This document shows, piece by piece, positions 8,910 through 18,142 of a DNA stretch of 62,723 nucleotides. The notes beneath the pieces are model-generated. The model saw only the letters and a list, made by a program, of their open reading frames with translations. It was not told where the DNA came from and did no database searches. The position numbers were made by a program, and so were the translations under genes. How positions within the stretch are numbered: position 1 is the stretch's first letter; the number at the start of each line of letters is the position of its first letter. The stretch is from positions 1 to 62,723 of the forward strand of contig JAFEBL010000049.1 of NCBI GenBank assembly GCA_018242665.1. The letters run 5' to 3'. The DNA is from Nitrospira sp. Its GTDB lineage: Bacteria > Nitrospirota > Nitrospiria > Nitrospirales > Nitrospiraceae.

Positions 8910-9827
8910 TTAACGACGTTTCAGGAGACTCCCGGCGCTACCAGGCCAGAGCAGCAGCAACGGGCTTGCCACGAAAATGGACGAATAGGTCCCGAACATG
9001 ACGCCTCCAAGCAGGGCCAGCGAGAAATCGTGCAGGACTTCAGCTCCGCCGAGAACCAGCGGGATGAGGACGATCACGACGGTCAAACTGGTCACGATGG
9101 TGCGACTCAAGACTTGATTGATGGCGGCGTTGATGATCGTTTCCTCATCCTCACGCCGGCGGCTGCGAAGGTTCTCGCGGATACGGTCGAATACCACCAC
9201 CGTATCCGTCAACGAGTACCCCGCGAGGGTCAGCAGGGCCGTCACGACTAACAGGGTAATTTCCTTATCCAATATGTAGAACACGCCCAATACCGCCAGC
9301 ACATCGTGGAACGTGGCCAACGCCGCCGCCACGCCGAACCGCAACTCAAATCGGACGGCAATGTATAAGACGATCCCGACGAAGGAGATCAAGACGGCAA
9401 TCAAGGCGTCTTCCTGCAGCTTTTTCCCAATCGTCGGACCGATCTCCATGCTGGAATCGACGACGAACTTGTTCCCGGGAAACTCCTTGCTGAAGACTGC
9501 CATGACTCGCTCCGCGACTTTTTCCTCGATGGTCGTCGACGCTTTCACGCGAATCAGCAACTTATTGTCTTGGGTGAATTCCTGCAATTCGGCGGATCCT
9601 AACCCATTGTGTTCCAGCGCGCGTCGCGCCTCGTCAATCCGGATTGACTGATCGAATTTGAGCTGGACTGCAGTCCCACCCGCAAAATCGATTCCCAAAT
9701 TTGCCGCCCCGCGCCCAATTTGTAGCACCGCGATGAGACCCAACAAGGCGAGGATGCCGGAAATTGCAAACGAGATGGATCGCTTCCCCATAAAATCGAT
9801 ATTGGTCTTGCCCAAAATCTCGAACAT
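8910..9827 (-). CDS. secF: Protein translocase subunit SecF
   Basis: A 305-residue membrane protein with six predicted spans and the SecF signatures: an N-terminal membrane segment, LGIDFAGGTAVQLKF in the first periplasmic region, then TDTVVVFDRIREN in the SecD/SecF membrane core. It works with SecD as the proton-driven partner of SecYEG in protein export. It lies downstream of secD on the same strand, with an unusually long 196-base spacer for this pair, which normally sit close together. Confidence 0.96.
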   Translation of the reverse strand: MFEILGKTNIDFMGKRSISFAISGILALLGLIAVLQIGRGAANLGIDFAGGTAVQLKFDQSIRIDEARRALEHNGLGSAELQEFTQDNKLLIRVKASTTIEEKVAERVMAVFSKEFPGNKFVVDSSMEIGPTIGKKLQEDALIAVLISFVGIVLYIAVRFELRFGVAAALATFHDVLAVLGVFYILDKEITLLVVTALLTLAGYSLTDTVVVFDRIRENLRSRRREDEETIINAAINQVLSRTIVTSLTVVIVLIPLVLGGAEVLHDFSLALLGGVMFGTYSSIFVASPLLLLWPGSAGSLLKRR

Positions 9828-10023
9828 ACCGACTCCCTTCCTAGCACGATGCTGAGAATGTCCTCCAGCCGCCCTGGACCTCTGTCAGAGGTTGAATGCC
9901 CGAGGGAGATGCCTCGCTGGGGTCTTGCTGGATGGCCATTTCGACTATGCTGTACATGCGATTGCAATGCCGCTGCGCGTGCGCACCTTCCGGCGACCTT
10001 CCATGGTCGGCAGCCTGGTCCGA
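9828..10023. other. secD-secF spacer, no gene seen
   Basis: 196 bases without a convincing ORF, terminator or repeat. Short inverted words are present, but no stem followed by a T-run was found. secF may be driven by readthrough from secD. Confidence 0.4.
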
Positions 10024-11673
10024 CTAGATACTGAGCTGCTCAATTTTCTTTCGTTGATTGAAGAGATCGAAAATCACCTTCGTCCCAACCAGCGCCGTAA
10101 AGAGATTGATCGCAATACCGAGGCACAGGGTCACGGCGAATCCCTTGATCGGCCCCGTGCCAAAGAGGAACAGGGCGAAGCCGGTGATCAACGTGGTCAC
10201 GTGTGAGTCGACGATCGTCAGGAGAGCCTTATCGTACCCGGCATCAATCGCCACCCGCACGGCCTTTCCTTGGCGAAGCTCTTCACGAATACGCTCGAAA
10301 ATCAGTACGTTGGAATCGACGCCCATGCCGATCGTCAGAATAATGCCGGCGATACCCGGCAAGGTCAGCGTGGCGTTCAATGCCGCGAGAGACCCGATCA
10401 GGCAGATGAGGTTCAGCATCAACGCAAAATTCGCGATCACCCCAGACAACCGGTAATAGACTGCCATGAAGACGATCACGAGGAGGCCCGCGAAGAGCGT
10501 CGCCTTGATGCCCTTTTCGATTGAGTCCTGCCCGAGCGAGGGACCGACGGTAAGATCCTGAATGATCTTCAGCGGCGCGGGCAACGCGCCGGCGCGCAAC
10601 ACGATCGACAGATTGTTGGCCTCTTCCATCGAAAAGGTTCCGGTGATCTGGGCACGTCCGCCGCTGATCCGCTCCTGAATGACCGGCGCCGAATAGATGG
10701 TATTGTCGAGCACGATCGCCATGCGCTTTTTGACGTTCTCGCCCGTGATCCGGTCAAACTCCCGCGCACCTTTGGCATCGAAGGTCACGGACACGTAGGG
10801 CTCATTGAACTGTCCAATGGAAACCCGCGCATCGCTCAACACGTCGCCCGCGAGCATGACCCGTTTCTTGACGAGATACGGCGCTAACCATTCCTGTCCA
10901 CTGTCCTTCTCGACGATCCGTTCGAACAGAATCTGATCGCCTTCCGGCACTTTGCCCTCGACCTGCTTCAGAAAGGCCTCTTCGCGCTCCTTCCCTTTCT
11001 GCACACGGCCGGGCAGATCCAGTTTAAGTTGATTATCATCGTCCAATAGTTTGAATTCGAGCAGCGCAGTCTGTTTGATCAGATCCTTTGCCAACTTGGC
11101 ATCCTTGATACCGGGGAGCTGCACCACGACTTGTTTCAACCCCTGCCGCTGAATCAAGGGTTCCGCCACGCCGAACTGGTCGATACGATTGCGAATGGTT
11201 TCCAATGCCTGATTGATTGCGGAATCCTTGATCCGTTTGATCTCCGCCTCGCGCAGCCCCCACACGACGCTGTTGGCCGAACCAGCCGACTCAACCTCGA
11301 CATACGTCGGGAAGTCATCCAACAGTTTTTGCACCTGGGCCTTCAACTCGGCGTTTTGGAACCCGATCGTGATTTGCGACGACCCCGTCCGTTTCACCGT
11401 TTCCGCGGGAATTTTCTTCTCCACGAGAAGGTCTTGGAGCCCTGCGGCGGTCCGTTCGACGGCAATTTCAACTGCCCGTTCCTCTTCCACTTCAAGCACC
11501 AAGTGAATGCCGCCTTGCAAATCCAAGCCCAGCGTAATGCCCTTGTCCGGCAGGACTTCACGCATCCACCGCGGTAATTCCTTGTACAGCGGTTGGTAGG
11601 AGGGCAAGAAAAAGATGATCGATACGACCACCAGCGTCACCAATGCCAACAAGCGCCCACCGACTCTTTTCAT
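10024..11673 (-). CDS. secD: Protein translocase subunit SecD
   Basis: About 549 residues. An N-terminal span is followed by a large periplasmic region starting LGLDLQGGIHLVLEV, a middle P1 domain, and a C-terminal membrane domain with six spans including GMGVDSNVLIFERIREEL. It pairs with SecF in Sec-dependent export. The start is put at the ATG at 11673 (MKRVGG), with AAGGA 11 bases upstream. The frame also opens at a TTG at 11712 that overlaps the yajC stop; that start would add 13 polar residues before the membrane span and is less likely. It is part of tgt-yajC-secD-secF. Confidence 0.95.
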   Translation of the reverse strand: MKRVGGRLLALVTLVVVSIIFFLPSYQPLYKELPRWMREVLPDKGITLGLDLQGGIHLVLEVEEERAVEIAVERTAAGLQDLLVEKKIPAETVKRTGSSQITIGFQNAELKAQVQKLLDDFPTYVEVESAGSANSVVWGLREAEIKRIKDSAINQALETIRNRIDQFGVAEPLIQRQGLKQVVVQLPGIKDAKLAKDLIKQTALLEFKLLDDDNQLKLDLPGRVQKGKEREEAFLKQVEGKVPEGDQILFERIVEKDSGQEWLAPYLVKKRVMLAGDVLSDARVSIGQFNEPYVSVTFDAKGAREFDRITGENVKKRMAIVLDNTIYSAPVIQERISGGRAQITGTFSMEEANNLSIVLRAGALPAPLKIIQDLTVGPSLGQDSIEKGIKATLFAGLLVIVFMAVYYRLSGVIANFALMLNLICLIGSLAALNATLTLPGIAGIILTIGMGVDSNVLIFERIREELRQGKAVRVAIDAGYDKALLTIVDSHVTTLITGFALFLFGTGPIKGFAVTLCLGIAINLFTALVGTKVIFDLFNQRKKIEQLSI

Positions 11674-11708
11674 ACGTACGCCAATCCTTCCCGTCTCATT
11701 CGCGTGAG

Positions 11709-12029
11709 TCAATCCTCTTCGTCACCGCGCAACCGAGCAATATGCTCCTTTTGGATTTTGATTTTGGTCGTGTCCGCGATTTGCAGCGTCACGGTCTCTT
11801 TCCCCATGTTGGTGATGGTGCCCCAGATACCCGAGGCCGTGACCACCTTGTCGCCTTTCTTCAGCGCGGCCAACATCGCGTCCGCCTGCTTCCGGCGTTT
11901 CTGTTGCGGCAGAATCAGCATAAAATAAAAAATGACGAAGATCAGGACGAACGGAACCAACGACAGGAGGCCGCCTCCCGCTCCCGCGCTTCCCGATGCC
12001 CCCTGCGCCCACGCGACCGAATCCCACAT
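11709..12029 (-). CDS. yajC: Sec translocase accessory subunit YajC
   Basis: A 106-residue protein with one N-terminal membrane span (LLSLVPFVLIFVIFYFMLI) followed by the family signature PQQKRRKQ and a small beta-rich cytoplasmic domain containing GDKVVTASGIWGTI. It associates with SecDF. The chosen start is the ATG at 12029, with GAGG 8 bases upstream; a GTG four codons earlier (12041) is possible. It sits between tgt and secD, the usual bacterial order. Confidence 0.93.
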   Translation of the reverse strand: MWDSVAWAQGASGSAGAGGGLLSLVPFVLIFVIFYFMLILPQQKRRKQADAMLAALKKGDKVVTASGIWGTITNMGKETVTLQIADTTKIKIQKEHIARLRGDEED

Positions 12030-12052
12030 AACCCGCCTCACCTACTCCGACG

Positions 12053-13210
12053 TTAAGACACGTTCATATTTTCGAGATCCGACCCGCTTGCCGCGCCAGG
12101 CCGGTCCACGACATAGGTCCGATGAAATTTGCGACGAAATTCCTGAAAAGTTCCTCCCCGCACGGCGCTGCGAATCTCATCCATCAACTTCGCAAAAAAC
12201 CACAAATTGTGAATCGTATTGAGGCGAGCCCCCAGCATTTCTTTGATCCCGAACAGGTGGTGGAGATAGGCCCGCGTGTATCTCGTGCACACTGGGCAGG
12301 TACAAGCCGGATCGATCGGTTGTTCATCCCGGGCATATCGAGCCTGCTTGATCACCACTCGGCCGAACGAGGTGAATAGCCAACCTGTGCGGCCATGCCG
12401 GGACGGAACCACGCAATCGAACATATCGATTCCGCGCGCCACCCCTTCCACCAAATCTTCCGGCATGCCGACGCCCATCAAATACCGCGGCTTCTCTGAG
12501 GGCAGCTCAGGCACAGTGACATCCAACATGGCATACATGTCGGCCTTGTCTTCCCCCACTGACAATCCGCCAACCGCATACCCATCGAATCCCACCGACA
12601 CCAGGTCGCGCGCCGACTCCACTCGAAGTCCTGGATCCAATCCGCCTTGAATGATCCCAAACAGTGATTGATCGGATCGGCGCTTTGCGGACATGCAGCG
12701 CCGCGCCCAGAGCGAGGTCCGCTTGGAGGCATCCCGCACTTGGTCCAGCGACGATGGCAACGCAACAACGTGATCAAACGCCATGATAATGTCTGCACCC
12801 AGGGCTTCTTGTATCTCAATCGACGTTTCCGGGCTGATAAACCGAGAAGACCCGTCGATGTGCGATTGAAAGACCACGCCTTCATCCGTGACCTTGCAAA
12901 ACTTGGCCAAGCTGAACACCTGAAAGCCACCGCTATCGGTCAGGATCGAGCCCGGCCAGGCGGTGAAGCGGTGTACGCCGCCCAACTCTTCGACAATCTT
13001 ATGTCCCGGGCGCAGGTACAGGTGGTAGGCATTGTTCAAGATCAGCCCGTAGCCCATCTTGAGCAACTCCTCCCCATCCACACTTCGCACATTTCCCAGT
13101 GACCCCACCGGCATGAATGCAGGCGTGGCGACCTCACTACGCGCGGTCGTGAGGACACCAACCCGAGCCCTTCCCCCTGCCTCTTCATGGGTAATTCGAA
13201 ACGACAACAT
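12053..13210 (-). CDS. tgt: tRNA-guanine transglycosylase
   Basis: A TIM-barrel enzyme of about 385 residues that swaps G34 for the queuosine precursor preQ1 in GUN-anticodon tRNAs. Visible signatures are LTDSGGFQVFSL near the N-terminal third, the active-site MAFDHV segment, FDCVVPSR, and the zinc site CTCPVC followed by LNTIHN. The usual FDCVMPTRNARNG loop reads FDCVVPSRHGRTG here, an unusual but conservative variant. The start is set at the ATG at 13210 (MLSFRIT); the frame opens upstream at a TTG (13243) with no family match. First gene of the tgt-yajC-secD-secF block. Confidence 0.95.
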   Translation of the reverse strand: MLSFRITHEEAGGRARVGVLTTARSEVATPAFMPVGSLGNVRSVDGEELLKMGYGLILNNAYHLYLRPGHKIVEELGGVHRFTAWPGSILTDSGGFQVFSLAKFCKVTDEGVVFQSHIDGSSRFISPETSIEIQEALGADIIMAFDHVVALPSSLDQVRDASKRTSLWARRCMSAKRRSDQSLFGIIQGGLDPGLRVESARDLVSVGFDGYAVGGLSVGEDKADMYAMLDVTVPELPSEKPRYLMGVGMPEDLVEGVARGIDMFDCVVPSRHGRTGWLFTSFGRVVIKQARYARDEQPIDPACTCPVCTRYTRAYLHHLFGIKEMLGARLNTIHNLWFFAKLMDEIRSAVRGGTFQEFRRKFHRTYVVDRPGAASGSDLENMNVS

Positions 13211-13452
13211 GTGATCGGTAGTCCTACATTTGTTCCAGGACAAATACAGCGAGTACGTTCAATCCGGTCCGCGCCCCAGGCTTCATGGCCGACATCGGCT
13301 CCAGCCGGCCCCGGTCACCCGAGGCAGGATCCAATCCGCGACCCAATTGGCAACAAGCGTCGATCATGGCGAAGCTGCTGCCGATGCTGCTCCGTCCTCA
13401 GCCGACAAAGAGCCCTCTAAGTCTGCGTGGAAACAGCGAAAATTAAACCGGG

Positions 13453-13481
13453 ACTCTAGCACACCAGAGTTGCAGAGACAA
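13453..13481 (-). promoter_or_regulatory. Candidate promoter upstream of tgt
   Basis: On the minus strand: TTGTCT (13476-13481), a 17-base spacer and TAGAGT (13453-13458). It would give a leader of about 235 bases before tgt. It lies directly downstream of the glycosyltransferase stop. The rest of this 273-base interval (13211-13483) shows no gene. Confidence 0.3.
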
Positions 13482-13483
13482 GA

Positions 13484-14518
13484 TCAGGCATTCTCTGGGC
13501 GGTAAGCGGGTCGTTCAAGCAGAGACAATCGACTGGCTTCGATCATGCGCTCCGGACTAATCTGCAGGCAGGCCCGTTCGTCGCAATTCTTGACGGCACG
13601 CCAGGTGAGACACGCGCACCATGAACCGGTAAGGATGGTCACGTTCGAACCACGTGGCGCCCAACGACGAGGGTTCGTTGGGCCGAAACACGCGACTGTT
13701 GGAATACCGAGCGCTGCAGCAAGGTGGGTGATTCCTGAATCATGCCCGATATACAATGCCGCATGGGATAACAGCCCGGCGACCACAGACAAACTCTCTT
13801 CACGGATCACCGGCACTGCCCTGCTCAGCCCAGACACGAGCGCTGCGACGAGCGCGTGATCAGCTGGCCCTTCCAGCAGCATCGGAGACGCCCCACTCTC
13901 CACCAACCATTCGATGACTTGGCCCAATCTCCATGACTCCATGCACTTTTGAGGGCTGCCGCTTCCAGGGTGGATCACGACGAGTGGCTTGCGCTTCGAC
14001 ACAGGAAGCATTTCGAACACTCGCTGCCCCTGCTCCCTGATTCTCAATGGCAATGTGAGAAACGGGCTGCGCGATGGATGGGTGTCTTGTAAGCCAACCG
14101 CCTCGCAATACCGATCAGCCTGGTGTTCCGCATGGCATGTTGGTGACAAGGCTGAATGAAACTGGATCGACGACACGCCAACGGCACGCAGTGTATTGGT
14201 CGCCGCTTCATCGATATCCGCCAACCATCCAACGGCTGTATCGGTCTGCTCCAGCCAATCCCGAAAAGGCGGACTCAGGCGCTCGATTCCGGCAAATAGC
14301 TCAGTCAAATAAGCTGATTCAGCAGAAAACATTCGATGCACTTCTCCACACTGGTACAGCAGCGTGCCCACTGCGCCGCCCCCGAGGAAGGCGATCTCAC
14401 GCTGTGGTGACGATTTGCGCAGCAGATGCAACGCAGGGCGGGCCAGCAGTACATCACCTAACGCGCCTGGATGCACGACCAATACGTGCTGTCGACGTCT
14501 ATCGGGCTGTCCGCTCAT
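13484..14518 (-). CDS. Family 9 glycosyltransferase (heptosyltransferase-like)
   Basis: A 344-residue GT-B protein of the heptosyltransferase/ADP-heptose:LPS family. The N-terminal domain begins VLVVHPGALGDVLLARP, the typical GT9 opening (usually RxxxLGD). The C-terminal domain contains VVIHPGSGSPQK, and GHDSGITHLAAALGIPTVACFGPT, the conserved nucleotide-sugar site. It is cytoplasmic or membrane-peripheral and likely adds a heptose or similar sugar to a cell-surface glycan. It overlaps mobA by 4 bases, so the two are translationally coupled although functionally unrelated. Confidence 0.9.
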   Translation of the reverse strand: MSGQPDRRRQHVLVVHPGALGDVLLARPALHLLRKSSPQREIAFLGGGAVGTLLYQCGEVHRMFSAESAYLTELFAGIERLSPPFRDWLEQTDTAVGWLADIDEAATNTLRAVGVSSIQFHSALSPTCHAEHQADRYCEAVGLQDTHPSRSPFLTLPLRIREQGQRVFEMLPVSKRKPLVVIHPGSGSPQKCMESWRLGQVIEWLVESGASPMLLEGPADHALVAALVSGLSRAVPVIREESLSVVAGLLSHAALYIGHDSGITHLAAALGIPTVACFGPTNPRRWAPRGSNVTILTGSWCACLTWRAVKNCDERACLQISPERMIEASRLSLLERPAYRPENA

Positions 14519-15132
14519 GGGCCGTCAGAACTCGCGCGCTCCGCCGAAGCCAAATCGCAGGGGGTGTTGATGTTCTGAAAGGATTGCCGTCCAGATGGGA
14601 AGGGCAGAAGTTCCTCCTCACGTAAGACTGTCACTCGCAAATCGTTCTGATGAAATAGCGCCTGAATTTTGAGTTCATGACGCTCAGCCATGGCTTGCAG
14701 GAAAGGAACACAACGTTTTGAGTACACTGCCTGCATGGGATGGAACCTACTCTCGAGATAAGCAGCCACCACATCAGCGGTTGGATCACGGGAGGCGATG
14801 AAACGCATCACATTCTGATCAAGAAACGGCATATCGCAAGCGACGGCAAAAATTCTTGGCCGCGTTGCCGCCAGAAGCCCGGTCAGAAGGCCGCCGAGAC
14901 TCCCCGCGCCCTTCACCACATCATATCGAACCGGACAACCCTGCACATCGAGCCCCTCAATGGGCTCGGCCAGCACCACTAGATTCTCCGCAAAGATCGT
15001 CCGCAGCAGCGCTAACGTTCGATCGAACACACTTACACCGGCCACCGAGAGAAAGCGTTTGTCTTGCCCCATTCGTCGGCTCTTCCCGCCCGCGATGAGG
15101 ACGCCGGTCACGTCTTGTATGGGACTGTCCAT
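14515..15132 (-). CDS. mobA: Molybdenum cofactor guanylyltransferase MobA
   Basis: About 205 residues with the nucleotidyltransferase opening GVLIAGGKSRRMGQDKR, then AEPIEG, LGGLLTGL and AVACDMPFLD. MobA attaches GMP to molybdopterin to make the bis-MGD cofactor needed by nitrite oxidoreductase and related DMSO-reductase-family enzymes. The start is the ATG at 15132, preceded by a G-rich ribosome site; an earlier in-frame TTG (15159) would lie inside the T-run of the upstream terminator and is unlikely. Its stop overlaps the GT9 start by 4 bases. Confidence 0.93.
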   Translation of the reverse strand: MDSPIQDVTGVLIAGGKSRRMGQDKRFLSVAGVSVFDRTLALLRTIFAENLVVLAEPIEGLDVQGCPVRYDVVKGAGSLGGLLTGLLAATRPRIFAVACDMPFLDQNVMRFIASRDPTADVVAAYLESRFHPMQAVYSKRCVPFLQAMAERHELKIQALFHQNDLRVTVLREEELLPFPSGRQSFQNINTPCDLASAERASSDGP

Positions 15133-15154
15133 CCTGTCGCCCCCCAAATCTGGC

Positions 15155-15194
15155 CCCAAAAAACAACGAGGGGGTGAGTTTCCTCACCCCCTCG
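15155..15194 (-). terminator. Rho-independent terminator of the oxidase/cytochrome operon
   Basis: Perfect 12-bp inverted repeat (15167-15178 with 15183-15194, loop 4) followed on the minus strand by a run of T (TTGTTTTTT). A second hairpin with 7-bp arms (15200-15206 and 15214-15220) precedes it just after the stop codon. Confidence 0.93.
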
Positions 15195-15221
15195 CGGCAG
15201 ATCACTTCCGATCAGTGATCT

Positions 15222-17006
15222 TTAAAGCACCTTACCCTTTTTCTTGTTGGCACGGCGGGTCAGCATCCAACCCTCCAAGAACACGACGCCAACTGCGATA
15301 ACCGCAGGGTAGATGTAGACCTCCTGAGGAATCGGCGGTTGCAGAATGGTGTAATAGAAGGCCGAGACGGCCATCTTCCGACCTGCGTCACCGTTGTGTC
15401 CATCCCAGGCAAAGAACACCATCGGAATATACTTACCGATATCGAATCGGGTGTATTCATCATAATCATCCTTGTTCCCCTTGAGGGGACGGGAGATCAT
15501 GACCGTCCATTGACCGTTCTTCCACTCGGACTTCAGCAGCTTGACCTTCTCTTCGAAGTCATCTCGCTCTTCGAAGTCCTGATCCCATCCCGTTCCCTTG
15601 AAGGAACGCAAGGAACCGTCGGCTTCCCACTTCAAGATATCGGCGTTGAACTTCGCATCTCCCCACAAGTAGCGAGGCTTAAAGGGCGCGGGAATCTCCT
15701 GCCACTTGATCGGGAACTGGAACCCGATCGCATCGTTGTAGACAGCATAATTATTCTGAGCCGCTGCGATGGACCCTTCCTCGCCAGTCTTTGGTGCCTG
15801 CTCTTTCACGCCGAAGTTTTCGACGTTCACCTGAGTCGGCGCCCATGGAAGCTTACCTTCCGCGATACTCTTGGTCCGGTCATCCCATTGGATCAAGTAC
15901 ACGACGCTCTTCTCGTTATAGAGCGACTTGACCCAGACGTCGTCGATGCGATTCACGAAGTTACGCGGCTTATGAGTGATCTGACCACCCATGGCGACGT
16001 ATCGGCGCCCCTGCTTCTTCCACATTTCATTCTCAGGATCGCTCGAAATTTCTCCTTCCACAGGAGCAGAAGGGACGACGAAGTTGATCTTCGGCTTGTC
16101 CGTCAAAGGATCAATGCCGAGAGGCTTTCCTTCTTCATCACGCTCGCACAAGGAATTGACGAAGTTCGCAATATTCCAGCGCTCCTCGACAGAGGTGTTG
16201 TCGGCAAATGACGGCATCGGGGTACCGTTCACACCGGTTGAGAACGTACGGAAAATGTTCCGGACATTGTACGGATCTTGACGGCTTCCGCGGAAGTTCC
16301 AGCATTTGTGCCAATTCGCCGGCTGGATCGAAAAACCCCAGTCGTCTTTCAAATTGAACGCATTGCCGTCACCGCGTCCCTCGACACCATGACACTCGAT
16401 ACACTTCTTATCAACGATCAACTGAGCACCCTTCTTGATGCTGTCTTCGGTCGCCTCTGCAGGCTTGATCGTCCCAAGTTGAAGAACCGTCTGAGTTTCA
16501 GACTGTTTGTCCGTAAACTTTCTGTCCTTCACCAATTGCGTCGTCACATACGACAACACTTGAATCCGTTGCTCTTCAGTGAGAATACCTTCCCAGGGCG
16601 GCATCGCAGAACCTGGAAGTCCGTGCGTCACCGTATCAAACAAATCGTTCTTTCCGCTGTCCGGAGTTTGCTCATTGAAATTGAACAACGGCAATTCACC
16701 GCTCGCCGTATGACGAATTTTGAAAGTACCCTGATTGAAGTTTCTGGGGCGTGGCCATAGCCGGTCTGCACCAGGGCCATCACCCGCACCGTCCACACCG
16801 TGACACCAGACACACTTGGTGAAATAGACGCGCTTTCCGGATTCAATCATGTCCGCCGGAGGGGCGGGAGCCAGATCTCCCTTAGCAAAACCCTCGGGAA
16901 GATCTGCCGCTTGACCAACCCCTACCGCACCTGCGGAAAGGAGAAGGGCACCGAGGGCTAACCCAATAACCGGGGAAGCCTTAACGCTCATTCGAAGTTT
17001 GCTCAT
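15222..17006 (-). CDS. NxrC-like diheme cytochrome c with heme-binding gamma-subunit domain
   Basis: About 594 residues. A signal peptide (ends near AQA) is followed by two c-type heme domains, CVWCH (about 65-69) with candidate Met ligand in GSAMPPW and CIECH (about 202-206) with TPMPSF. A long beta-rich region of about 270 residues then resembles the ethylbenzene-dehydrogenase/DMSO-reductase gamma-subunit heme-b domain (WDDRTKS, FFAWDGHNGD). A single C-terminal span (VYIYPAVIAVGVVFLEGWML) and a basic tail anchor it to the membrane facing the periplasm. It resembles the NxrC candidates of Nitrospira, which relay electrons from the alpha-beta NXR. Start ATG 17006 with GAGG 8 bases upstream. 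Last gene of the oxidase operon, so it may pass electrons to the bd-like oxidase instead. Confidence 0.85.
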   Translation of the reverse strand: MSKLRMSVKASPVIGLALGALLLSAGAVGVGQAADLPEGFAKGDLAPAPPADMIESGKRVYFTKCVWCHGVDGAGDGPGADRLWPRPRNFNQGTFKIRHTASGELPLFNFNEQTPDSGKNDLFDTVTHGLPGSAMPPWEGILTEEQRIQVLSYVTTQLVKDRKFTDKQSETQTVLQLGTIKPAEATEDSIKKGAQLIVDKKCIECHGVEGRGDGNAFNLKDDWGFSIQPANWHKCWNFRGSRQDPYNVRNIFRTFSTGVNGTPMPSFADNTSVEERWNIANFVNSLCERDEEGKPLGIDPLTDKPKINFVVPSAPVEGEISSDPENEMWKKQGRRYVAMGGQITHKPRNFVNRIDDVWVKSLYNEKSVVYLIQWDDRTKSIAEGKLPWAPTQVNVENFGVKEQAPKTGEEGSIAAAQNNYAVYNDAIGFQFPIKWQEIPAPFKPRYLWGDAKFNADILKWEADGSLRSFKGTGWDQDFEERDDFEEKVKLLKSEWKNGQWTVMISRPLKGNKDDYDEYTRFDIGKYIPMVFFAWDGHNGDAGRKMAVSAFYYTILQPPIPQEVYIYPAVIAVGVVFLEGWMLTRRANKKKGKVL

Positions 17007-17052
17007 TGTTAACCTCACACCTGTTCTCCCAGGTTGTTTGTAAGATTCAGAA

Positions 17053-18090
17053 TTAGTCCCATGTCCGAGGATAATATCCCGTATGCCAGTACTCGAACAG
17101 AATCACCTTCCAGATTTCATCAGTGGTGAGGTGCTGTTCCCAAGGCGGCATAACGGAGGCCCAAGGGAATCCTTCGTTCGGAAGACCAATTCCTCCCTTA
17201 GCGACGCGCCAGAAGATAAAAGTTTCCTGCAACTGCGCGATCGTGCCTGGATCAGTAAAGTTAGCTGGAATCGGGTTGAACGCAAACGCGTGGAGTCCTC
17301 GACCGTTCAGGTTGTCACCATGGCAGAAGTGACAGTTCTGGAAGAAAATTTCTCCACCTTCGCGGACATACTTCAGGTACCCTTCAGCCTTTTCGTCCCA
17401 AGGGTTGGCGTTGGGGGCCATCAAACGACCCATTCCCTGTTCGACGATCAGCTTATTGCTGTAGGCCTGATCGTATTTCCCCTCGAGATTCACGCGATAA
17501 GGGTTTTGGGAAGTTTGGAGCGTGTAGGTCTTTCCGTGCACCTTCGTGCTGGCAGGGGGAGCCGGATGAACCGTGCGCAATTCGATCGGCTCGTCTACAC
17601 TAGGCTTCATGGTCAAAAATGAGAATCCGCCGATCAAGATCGGCAGGAGAATCAGATACATGGTGCGAAGAGCCTTGTGAAATCCGGTGTTGGCATCCAA
17701 TACATTGAGAATCGGCTGCCGGAATTTCTTCCAGTCTTCCTCGTTGGCTGACACCCACATAAAGACCGCGACGAACGAAACAACGCCGTACATGGCTCGC
17801 ACACTGAACGGAATCGGTGGGTAGATACGGAACTTGAGATACATCTGAACAAATGCCCAGAACAACACTCCCTGCCAAAACCGAGGAATGGCCATCCCCA
17901 TGGAGTTGGCCAGATAGCTCAGGCCGGTAAAGCCAGCGACGAATACCGCCAGCTCACTCAGTACCTGCATGGGCATGTAGCCCTCAACGAGCCTGACGGT
18001 GTTCGATGGAACTACTCCGAAGATCATGCCGATCAACATGAGCAGTCCAAGGACGCCGATCAGGGCCCCGACTGACATTAATGCTTTCAT
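17053..18090 (-). CDS. Membrane-anchored monoheme cytochrome c
   Basis: A 345-residue protein: five or so N-terminal membrane spans (about 5-27, 44-62, 73-88, 97-115, 143-161), a periplasmic linker, then a cytochrome c domain with CHFCH (C253, C256, H257) and a candidate axial Met in ASVMPPWEQ. The ribosome site GGGAGATGAGGAC precedes the ATG. It sits between two other cytochrome genes downstream of the bd-like oxidase. Likely a quinol- or cytochrome-linked electron carrier to the oxidase or NXR; the membrane part does not obviously match a cytochrome b. Confidence 0.85.
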   Translation of the reverse strand: MKALMSVGALIGVLGLLMLIGMIFGVVPSNTVRLVEGYMPMQVLSELAVFVAGFTGLSYLANSMGMAIPRFWQGVLFWAFVQMYLKFRIYPPIPFSVRAMYGVVSFVAVFMWVSANEEDWKKFRQPILNVLDANTGFHKALRTMYLILLPILIGGFSFLTMKPSVDEPIELRTVHPAPPASTKVHGKTYTLQTSQNPYRVNLEGKYDQAYSNKLIVEQGMGRLMAPNANPWDEKAEGYLKYVREGGEIFFQNCHFCHGDNLNGRGLHAFAFNPIPANFTDPGTIAQLQETFIFWRVAKGGIGLPNEGFPWASVMPPWEQHLTTDEIWKVILFEYWHTGYYPRTWD

Positions 18091-18142
18091 GTCCTCATCT
18101 CCCTTTCTTCCGCAATAGCAACCAGATTACTGCTCGCTCAGG